From a virus, in IMG/VR virus record IMGVR_UViG_3300009705_000130, positions 1 through 22,865 of that record: DNA of 22,865 nucleotides. The stretch is one strand, 5' to 3'. Under the pieces are notes generated by a model. It saw nothing but the letters and a program-made list of their open reading frames with translations. It was not told the origin of the DNA and did not search any database. This document shows positions 15,215-21,641 of this stretch, piece after piece. Position 1 is the stretch's first letter. Every line of letters starts with the position of its first letter. Made by a program: the position numbers and the translations under genes.

Positions 15215-18200
15215 CTAATCAATTAAACCTGTGTTATAACCCAATATTTTTTTTAGTGTTGTTGCGGGACTCAAATTATAATACACACTAAAGTAATAAT
15301 ATTTTCTCATAGGATACGCACTAACTTGTGCATTCGATGCCCCTTTCTGATTATCAAACGGGTTACCGTCTCCTAATGGGGTTGTTAAAAGCCCTGTATA
15401 TGATGTAGTAGGTACAGGTTGTATAGTTGACCACCAAAAAGTATTAGTGGCGTGCCACACTTTAGGCACTCTTCTTATCCACTCTCCCCATTGAGCACTT
15501 TCACTCGAAGCTGTAGGTACAACTTCGAATACGTGGTAATTAGAAAAAGTTAAATACCCAGAAGGGTTATAGGTGTTTTGTACAGGATACATTAAATTAG
15601 TATACCAATTTGAACTTGTCCAATCCCAACTACCTGGAATTGAGGTTTCGGGACAAAGAATATCGGTACCATCTTCATTGTTATCTCTTGGCCATTGTTG
15701 TCCTGTTCTAAATAAAAGATTATCGTAAGGAGCAAAATATTTATGCTGGGTGTATTGTCGTCCAGTTCCATCGCCATTAGTGTCAAAATCTTCCTGATTG
15801 TTATCTCGAGTAGAGAAAGGGGTATTCATTTCTTGAGTGTGATGTGCCGAAGAACTTGGTAAATTCTTATCAAGTGTTGCCCATTGATTCACTCCTTGTT
15901 GGAAATTTGGAATGTCTTTTGTTATTTCAACAATTTTCACTTCTCCAATAGTGTTTAAGTTATAGTATTTAGCATTCTTTATTGTTTGACCCCCTAGTGG
16001 ATCTCCCCCTTCATCATTATAGTTTCTATATTCTATACTTCCGGAAGTTGTGTATGTACCAGCATAAAGTAATGAATTTTCATTCCAATTAAAAGTTCTT
16101 TGCCTTCCTGGTATAGTCCATCCCGATTCCCATCTTTGGTCTGGATCGGTATTACTACGACTACAACATTCAGACTCATCAGCACCTACATAATACTGGG
16201 GAAAATACAATGCTCCGTGAAGTGGTTCTTCTATCATTCTATCGTTTTCATTAAGTACATTACCATAATGTACCTCATGAACCCCAAATGAAGAAGTCTC
16301 AGATTGTCCTGGACACGCACCACTACTCCCAAAGCTTTCTGCACAATGATAACACACCCCCACTCGACTTGTTGCCCTATTGTTGTTAGCAACAGGACTC
16401 CAATTATCATCTGATAAAGTTGGTCTAACCGTAACTCTAAGACCCATTCCTTCTTTAAGGTATAAGCTTTTCCAAATAAGCTCACCCTCACTATTTGCAC
16501 CGAACTTCCAAGAATCAGCGTTTGGATCGGCCGGATTATCATTTCCAGCTGTTTGTTCAAAAGATACTGGAGCAATCCCTGGTCTAGCGCCTCCTGTATT
16601 CAAACATGTCCCATCTGTATTAGTATTCCCATAGTACGCAGTCTCTCCTGAAAACGACCAGTTACCATTACTATTGCAATCATACACAGTTGAGTCGCAG
16701 TATGATAAACCCACCACAATCCAAGAATTGGTGGTATCAGTACAGGTAGTCATAAGAGTTGTCGTTAAGCTATATCTACCGGCGAATGGTGCAACAAAAC
16801 CACCCATCATCATATTACCTGTTATCGTCCAATTATTTCCAGGCGTTCCTGGACCTATAGTGTTTGCTGGGTTTATCTGTGTATAAGGAGCGATCTGACC
16901 ATAATATGGTTCCGCACCTGGATTATACCAGGAACCATTATTACTTTCGTTATTTATAAAAATTCCTGTTTTTACTATTGATCCAAAAGTCAAACATCCA
17001 ACACAGCCATCCATAGTTCCATCCTCATACCAGTCTGGATTAGTAAATGGGTCAACACTATTAGTTATAAGTTCACCGTATCTATAATTTATATCTGTAG
17101 GTAGACTATCACACCAATCCATATCCACCGAGTTTCCATTACTAGAATCACCAGCCCCATTTATTAACTCCATGTCAGAATTGGCAGGATAAAAACCTAA
17201 CCCTCTATAATTAGCTTCTATAAATCTATTAACTCTATAGTTAGAAATAAAACCTCCTTTCTCCGATAAGTTCACATCTAATAAAGTGTCTTGTTTAGAT
17301 GGTGTTTTCATGTAATACTTGTCAAAAAGATAATTTGTTGGGAAAAGATTTCTACTTGTAATGTCTCCTTGGGAGTATATATCCGTATAAACAAAAGATC
17401 TACTAAATATCCAAGGATTAGCCCCTATACTATTCGCTACCCAATCTGGTTCAGCTCCGTTATACATACCATTATAATAATGACTCCATCCTCCTGCTCC
17501 GTTTTGGGTTTGTTCGAAAAACCAATTAACTCCATAAGTGTCCTCAGCTAAGTCTTGTGGAGCAGAGTCATAATCAGCCACATAATTAAAATTCTGTCCA
17601 ACTGTGTAAAAGCTACTCATACGAATTCGAGTATAATTAGTATGGTCTTTAATTCTTAACCCAAATTGGTCTAACATGTTATACTCATAACCGTTAGTTG
17701 GTCCATAGACTGGTTGAGCATAGAAAGTATAACTATTCTCACTGGTTTGTTCAGTTCCATCCGAAGTAACTTGTCCCAGTCTAGAATTTGGAGCAAATAA
17801 AACTCCTCTATTCTGTGTTGAGTCAAGTTGTACTTCAGAAGCTCCAATATCATTTATATCTGATTGTCCCTCAAAATAAAACTTAAATCTGTAATCCGCA
17901 TAGGTGGCTACACCATCCTGGTCATCGTCTCTCCACCCTTGTAAATCTTCGTCCCAAACTTTCTTACCTAAGTTCAACGGTAGAGGAATGACAAAATTAC
18001 CATCCATGTCGGTTTTCCATTTACCCGCATACTCAGGAACTCCATCCTCGTTTAATCTGACCGCCTCTATGATTCCTATATGTCCGACTCCCTCCCCGTC
18101 TGCCCTAACTTGCCGTGGCGTTCTTACAGTTTGCGCGGATATGATTCTAGAAACACCTGCCTTAAATCCTACTTTCCCTATGGGATCACCCGTATTAAAA

Positions 18201-19048
18201 CTGGCTTCTGCTTGCCAACAGGCAGAAGGTACAAAACTATTATTCTCCCCCTCTGCTGGGTCAGTATAAATACTACCAATAAGATACCCTTTAGGGTTCA
18301 CAAATCTCGAGGCGGAAAAGTCTAGTCTCGTAACACCAAATTCACATTGATCTGGGTCTCCCCAAAAGGGATTAACGTAAGTAGTACTGTTTAATCCTAC
18401 AATTTGTGCCAATTGATTCAAATCATTTGAAGTCTTAAATTGTGTTGCTGTATTAAAAAGGTAAGGGGAGTATCCAAGATTAATTAAATCCGCGGGGGTT
18501 ACTGAATTCGTACCTATATCACTTATGTCAACATCACAATGCACAATGTGTGTCCCACTAGGCAACCCAAAAAACATATAGTCTCCATTTTCATTTGAGG
18601 TTGTGGTATATTTATAATATTTTTCATGTATATACTTCAAAGTAGGATTTGTCATTATGTCATACTTTGATGGAAACGTTCCAACAGGCACGTGGTCAGC
18701 AGGTGTGGCTAATTGTTTATCTCTAGGTAGTAAATTGTATCTCTTACCATTATATAGTGTGTCGTTTGGTGTAGTAAAAGGATATATGGATCTTATTAGT
18801 TCGTTTTGTATATCTATATTGTCTATGGGGATAAAAATAGATATCTTAGCGTTTTGAAGTGGGAACCCTCCGTTTGCTGTAACGTTACCAACTAAAACCC
18901 CCTTATCTGAACAAAATATTCTGTAAGCGTCTTTTTGTAAGATTTTAAGACTAAGTATCTCTAGATAATCGAAATCCTGTTCAATATCTATATTAACATT
19001 CTGAGTACCTTCTTTGGGTAGTATTCTTATTACTTTGGATTCTTTCAT
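15215..19048 (-). CDS. Giant baseplate protein (1277 aa) with carboxypeptidase-regulatory-like domain
   Basis: ATG at 19048, first gene after the gp6-like gene and a 55-nt gap. Residues about 50-175 look like a carboxypeptidase-regulatory/Cna-B-type beta-sandwich: G-V-L-V-G-N-V-T opening, P-L-Q-N-A-K-I-S-I, then N-E-N-G-D-Y-M-F-F-G-L-P-S-G-T-H-I-V. A second such segment may lie at 320-395, with K-T-D-M-D-G-N-F-V-I-P-L-P-L. Residues about 740-880 resemble a C1q-like jelly roll (G-F-V-A-P-F-A-G-R-Y-S-L ... L-Y-L-K-E-G-M-G-L-R-V-T-V). Three Ca-loop-like acidic motifs occur at 374-379, 1089-1096 and 1122-1127. The position right after gp6 is that of T4 gp7 (1032 aa), and the size is comparable, so it may be the positional equivalent of the wedge scaffold protein; I see no sequence proof. 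Many Trp, Tyr and Asn residues suggest glycan or surface contact. Confidence 0.65.
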   Translation of the reverse strand: MKESKVIRILPKEGTQNVNIDIEQDFDYLEILSLKILQKDAYRIFCSDKGVLVGNVTANGGFPLQNAKISIFIPIDNIDIQNELIRSIYPFTTPNDTLYNGKRYNLLPRDKQLATPADHVPVGTFPSKYDIMTNPTLKYIHEKYYKYTTTSNENGDYMFFGLPSGTHIVHCDVDISDIGTNSVTPADLINLGYSPYLFNTATQFKTSNDLNQLAQIVGLNSTTYVNPFWGDPDQCEFGVTRLDFSASRFVNPKGYLIGSIYTDPAEGENNSFVPSACWQAEASFNTGDPIGKVGFKAGVSRIISAQTVRTPRQVRADGEGVGHIGIIEAVRLNEDGVPEYAGKWKTDMDGNFVIPLPLNLGKKVWDEDLQGWRDDDQDGVATYADYRFKFYFEGQSDINDIGASEVQLDSTQNRGVLFAPNSRLGQVTSDGTEQTSENSYTFYAQPVYGPTNGYEYNMLDQFGLRIKDHTNYTRIRMSSFYTVGQNFNYVADYDSAPQDLAEDTYGVNWFFEQTQNGAGGWSHYYNGMYNGAEPDWVANSIGANPWIFSRSFVYTDIYSQGDITSRNLFPTNYLFDKYYMKTPSKQDTLLDVNLSEKGGFISNYRVNRFIEANYRGLGFYPANSDMELINGAGDSSNGNSVDMDWCDSLPTDINYRYGELITNSVDPFTNPDWYEDGTMDGCVGCLTFGSIVKTGIFINNESNNGSWYNPGAEPYYGQIAPYTQINPANTIGPGTPGNNWTITGNMMMGGFVAPFAGRYSLTTTLMTTCTDTTNSWIVVGLSYCDSTVYDCNSNGNWSFSGETAYYGNTNTDGTCLNTGGARPGIAPVSFEQTAGNDNPADPNADSWKFGANSEGELIWKSLYLKEGMGLRVTVRPTLSDDNWSPVANNNRATSRVGVCYHCAESFGSSGACPGQSETSSFGVHEVHYGNVLNENDRMIEEPLHGALYFPQYYVGADESECCSRSNTDPDQRWESGWTIPGRQRTFNWNENSLLYAGTYTTSGSIEYRNYNDEGGDPLGGQTIKNAKYYNLNTIGEVKIVEITKDIPNFQQGVNQWATLDKNLPSSSAHHTQEMNTPFSTRDNNQEDFDTNGDGTGRQYTQHKYFAPYDNLLFRTGQQWPRDNNEDGTDILCPETSIPGSWDWTSSNWYTNLMYPVQNTYNPSGYLTFSNYHVFEVVPTASSESAQWGEWIRRVPKVWHATNTFWWSTIQPVPTTSYTGLLTTPLGDGNPFDNQKGASNAQVSAYPMRKYYYFSVYYNLSPATTLKKILGYNTGLID

Positions 19049-19053
19049 TAAGT

Positions 19054-19069
19054 TATTTATTAATAAATA
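19054..19069. promoter_or_regulatory. 16-bp AT palindrome and possible promoter before the 1277-aa gene
   Basis: TATTTATT followed by its reverse complement AATAAATA lies in the 55-nt gap. On the minus strand it includes AATATTTAT ending 14 nt before the ATG at 19048, with ATAAATA immediately after; compare T4 late promoters (TATAAATA). AT-rich DNA makes such matches frequent, so the promoter call is tentative. Confidence 0.3.
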
Positions 19070-19090
19070 TTTTTAATGATATTTTTTCAA

Positions 19091-19109
19091 AAGTAAATGA
19101 GCTTTACTT
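19091..19109 (-). terminator. Weak hairpin at the end of the gp6-like gene
   Basis: Stem AAGTAAA/TTTACTT with a five-base loop overlaps the stop codon of the 602-aa gene; on the minus strand it is followed by TTGAAAAAAT rather than a clean T-run. The stem is seven mostly A-T pairs, so it may attenuate transcription or be chance. Confidence 0.25.
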
Positions 19110-20912
19110 AGCAATGACCTTAATATCGTTCTCTGGGTACTTAATTTCGAACATCGTATTAAAATCACCAAACAAAGTTAAATTATTCTGTGTATTAATT
19201 TCTCTAGTAGTTTGGTCTATATATGGTTGTGGCGATTCATCTATAGAATATTGCCCCCCAACTAAATTAAATACTTTCATTTCGGTAACATTTAATACCC
19301 CATCTATCGAGTTAATTGTTCTTGATAAATCCGCTAAGTATATATTTTGTCCCATCTCTTGATTATTTATATTCATATAGTCTCTGACAGCGTTAATCAT
19401 TTCGCCGGAAACGATTGAGCGATTAAAATTATGGTCGAGATATGCATATATCTCAAAACCGACATTTATTATTTGACCACCTGTTATTGTAATATAATCG
19501 TTAATCATTCTATAGTTAGCAAGATATCGAGACATATTATCTTTTAGTGTTATCATTGAGGCGTCAGAGAGTTTTTTAGAAGGAGAAAGTCCTAATGTAG
19601 AAATTTCTATTTTATTTTGTGACTCAGAAACCCCTACTCTAAAGGGTACTCCAAATTTACTCCCCATTTTACTTAACAAAGAAAGATAGTCTCTAATAGT
19701 AACAGCTCTATTCTGACTAGCAAAATTATATTTTATTAGATATCTTAGTTCTTCTATTGTTGGTGAGTCGGCACCACCTAAAGCGGCAACTGGATTATTA
19801 GCGACTAGAGTACTATTAACTAATTCTATTGTATTGGCATTAGCACCTAAATTCGTTAACTCTACAATACCTGTAGTATTAAGAACATTTGGTCCAATAT
19901 TCGATTGTGTTCCCCCACCTACTCTATATCTAACATAGACTGTAGAATTAGCTTTAGGTAATTCCCCAAGACTTTTATTATTTATTAGTGTTTGTACTTG
20001 ATTGGTGAATCCGTTATCAATATAGTTGTTTATTGGCGACGCATCTGAAGTACCACTACCAAAGGTAATTTTACAAAACCCTTTGTCTGTATATTCTTTA
20101 ATAAATTTCTTATCTACCTCAATCCATTTACCTGGAGTAATAGAAGAATTATCTGTACTTCTACTGTAGTCATCCAGAAATATTTGGTTTTCAGCTAAGG
20201 ACTCTACTTCATAAAATCTATCATCGAATGCAATAAATTGACTTAGTGTTGGTTGAGCGGCGTCTATACCATCTATCATTTTAATTTGTTCTACACTTAT
20301 AATGTTTGTATCTGGTAAAACTATCTGTAGAAATGGTTTAAGGTCCTCTGGTCTTATATTTCTTTTTACTATTTTTGTTGTTCCATTAACTACTAGTTCT
20401 CTTTTTGTTATATAATAGGAAATAATAACTCCATTTGTGTCAACGTTTGGATGTACTAGTCTGTTAGGTATCCCTCCAGATGAGAGTGGTGACGCAAAAT
20501 TAATATCTTCATTTACTTCAAATGTCTGTCCACCTCCTTGTACTTGTGATCCGTATTTTAATATTGGACAATAGGAATTATCAAAACTATCTCCTTTTGG
20601 TGGTACTGTTACTCTAAAGTCTACTAGACACACACTAGGTCTAATTCCTGGTATATTTAGTCCTAATGTTCTACCTATTCCTAATAATGAAGATCTTTCT
20701 TGTGCATAATCAATTTGAGTTTCCTGGAAACTTCTATCTGTGTTAAAAGATAACATGTCTGCAACCGCAGCGTTTAATTCCAATAACATTTGCCCTACAG
20801 AAGCATCGTTAAAATCACTAAATAATTCAGGATAATATTGTTTAACAAAATTTATTAGTTCGGATCTTACCTCTAAGAAGTTACGTGAGTTATAATTAAT
20901 ACCTTTTGCCAT
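19104..20912 (-). CDS. 6: Baseplate wedge protein, T4 gp6-like (baseplate J family)
   Basis: 602 residues, near the 660 of T4 gp6. It forms the ring-building dimers of the baseplate wedge that rearrange during sheath contraction. The N-terminus (residues 7-92) has the family look: F-L-E-V-R-S-E-L-I-N-F-V-K-Q-Y-Y-P, D-F-N-D-A-S-V-G-Q-M-L-L-E-L-N-A, then R-S-S-L-L-G-I-G-R-T-L-G-L. The centre carries the baseplate-J signature A-D-S-P-T-I-E-E-L (381-389) and R-A-V-T-I-R-D-Y-L (402-410), and the C-terminus ends with N-I-Y-L-A-D-L-S and S-I-D-G-V-L-N-V, also typical. It lies two nt after the gp25-like gene, the pairing seen in many contractile-tail clusters. TAA at 19104-19106. The start ATG at 20912 is preceded by A/T-rich sequence without a Shine-Dalgarno motif. 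Confidence 0.88.
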   Translation of the reverse strand: MAKGINYNSRNFLEVRSELINFVKQYYPELFSDFNDASVGQMLLELNAAVADMLSFNTDRSFQETQIDYAQERSSLLGIGRTLGLNIPGIRPSVCLVDFRVTVPPKGDSFDNSYCPILKYGSQVQGGGQTFEVNEDINFASPLSSGGIPNRLVHPNVDTNGVIISYYITKRELVVNGTTKIVKRNIRPEDLKPFLQIVLPDTNIISVEQIKMIDGIDAAQPTLSQFIAFDDRFYEVESLAENQIFLDDYSRSTDNSSITPGKWIEVDKKFIKEYTDKGFCKITFGSGTSDASPINNYIDNGFTNQVQTLINNKSLGELPKANSTVYVRYRVGGGTQSNIGPNVLNTTGIVELTNLGANANTIELVNSTLVANNPVAALGGADSPTIEELRYLIKYNFASQNRAVTIRDYLSLLSKMGSKFGVPFRVGVSESQNKIEISTLGLSPSKKLSDASMITLKDNMSRYLANYRMINDYITITGGQIINVGFEIYAYLDHNFNRSIVSGEMINAVRDYMNINNQEMGQNIYLADLSRTINSIDGVLNVTEMKVFNLVGGQYSIDESPQPYIDQTTREINTQNNLTLFGDFNTMFEIKYPENDIKVIAK

Positions 20913-20914
20913 TT

Positions 20915-21295
20915 TTATAAAATAATTTCAATGTTGTCATTTTCCTGAAATGAAGCACTATTAACAGAATAATCCAAATTTACCTTTATATGGTTTTTGT
21001 CTGGGTTAGGTGTTATTAGTATTTCATTAACTGTAACATTCGGGATGTATCTACCAATGTTAACCTCTAATTCTTGTTTAACGTCTCCAATAGTGGTTTC
21101 GTCTATTTGTTCAAATAAATAATCGTATAAACCTGAACCAAATTCTGGATTATATAATCTATCGCCCTTTCTAGTTAAAAGTAAATGTGTTATATCTGCT
21201 TTAATCGCGTTTCTAGTCGTGGCGTTAAGTCTCAGAAAGTCACCTAAAGGAGATGTTTCAAAAGGAAAATTTATATTTATATTTTTAGTTGCCAT
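20915..21295 (-). CDS. 25: Baseplate wedge protein, T4 gp25-like (GPW/gp25 family)
   Basis: 126 residues, matching the family (T4 gp25 is 132). It belongs to the wedge core that touches the first sheath ring and helps start sheath polymerisation. Motifs seen: P-F-E-T-S-P-L-G-D-F at the N-terminus; I-K-A-D-I-T-H-L-L-L-T-R-K-G-D-R near 32-47; Y-N-P-E-F-G-S-G-L-Y-D-Y-L-F-E at 48-62, the family hallmark; then R-Y-I-P-N-V-T-V-N-E-I in the C-terminal half. Followed after 2 nt by the gp6-like gene. The 55-nt gap upstream, with an inverted repeat, makes it the probable first gene of the late structural transcript. Confidence 0.93.
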   Translation of the reverse strand: MATKNININFPFETSPLGDFLRLNATTRNAIKADITHLLLTRKGDRLYNPEFGSGLYDYLFEQIDETTIGDVKQELEVNIGRYIPNVTVNEILITPNPDKNHIKVNLDYSVNSASFQENDNIEIIL

Positions 21296-21303
21296 CTATT
21301 TCT

Positions 21304-21319
21304 TTAATATAAATATTAA
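21304..21319. promoter_or_regulatory. AT inverted repeat and possible promoter before the gp25-like gene
   Basis: TTAATAT-AA-ATATTAA is a 7-bp inverted repeat with a 2-bp spacer. On the minus strand it contains AATATTTAT ending 13 nt before the ATG at 21295, nearly the same layout as before the 1277-aa gene. An exact TATAAATA is present, but on the plus strand, pointing away from any gene. Weak evidence. Confidence 0.3.
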
Positions 21320-21350
21320 TCGTTTTAATTTGTAGTCATTTTATTAACTA

Positions 21351-21539
21351 TTATCTTCTCTGTGGGTTTTTATTCATTTTTAGATGTGGGGGTGAGAATG
21401 GACAATGCCTACATCCACTACCACAACAACTTCCTCTTTTAAGGTGATATCTTTCTGTCATTACTACCTTACCCTCTTCCCAATAAAAATCTTCTGTCTT
21501 AGGATTTAGTTTAATACTCCGATCATCATTCCTTTTCAT
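21351..21539 (-). CDS. Small DUF5522-like cysteine-cluster protein
   Basis: 62 residues from ATG at 21539 to TAA at 21351. The core D-F-Y-W-E-E-G-K-V-V-M-T-E-R-Y-H-L (17-33) followed by R-G-S-C-C-G-S-G-C-R-H-C-P (35-47) matches the DUF5522 pattern as I remember it: Y-x-E-x-G x-V-x-T-x2-Y-H-L-x-R-G then CC-x3-C-x2-C-P. The four cysteines (38, 39, 43, 46) suggest a zinc or iron-sulfur site. Function is unknown. In cells such proteins are found in Bacteroidetes and some other groups, so this may be a host-derived accessory gene. It sits between the RNR terminator and the structural block, separated from both by roughly 50-100 nt, and could belong to either transcript or have its own promoter. 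The basic ends (MKR; NPQRR) are notable. Confidence 0.8.
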   Translation of the reverse strand: MKRNDDRSIKLNPKTEDFYWEEGKVVMTERYHLKRGSCCGSGCRHCPFSPPHLKMNKNPQRR

Positions 21540-21563
21540 CTATTATTTGGTACGTTTTTAGAA

Positions 21564-21598
21564 AAAAAATGGTAGTCATCAATTGACCACCATTTTTT
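21564..21598 (-). terminator. Rho-independent terminator after the ribonucleotide reductase gene
   Basis: Minus-strand hairpin with outer stem AAAAATGGT/ACCATTTTT, one mismatch, inner stem GTCA/TGAC and a five-base loop. The minus-strand T-run (eight T) directly follows the GGT arm. The plus strand also has six T after the stem, so it could work in both directions. It lies 43 nt after the RNR stop. Confidence 0.85.
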
Positions 21599-21641
21599 AC
21601 ATTTACCACAATTAAAGTGGTATAAAATTTCTTTACTGAAT

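Noticed and set aside
16234-16575. Minus-strand 113-codon frame inside the 1277-aa gene, and similar ones at 3318-3539, 10219-10476 and 14302-14556
   Set aside because: Each is an alternative frame within a longer gene whose protein has clear domain patterns. The small frames are Met/Leu/Val-rich frame-shadow sequence.
21308-21315. Exact T4-type late promoter core TATAAATA on the plus strand
   Set aside because: It points to the right into the minus-strand DUF5522 gene, no plus-strand gene follows, and the DNA is very AT-rich.
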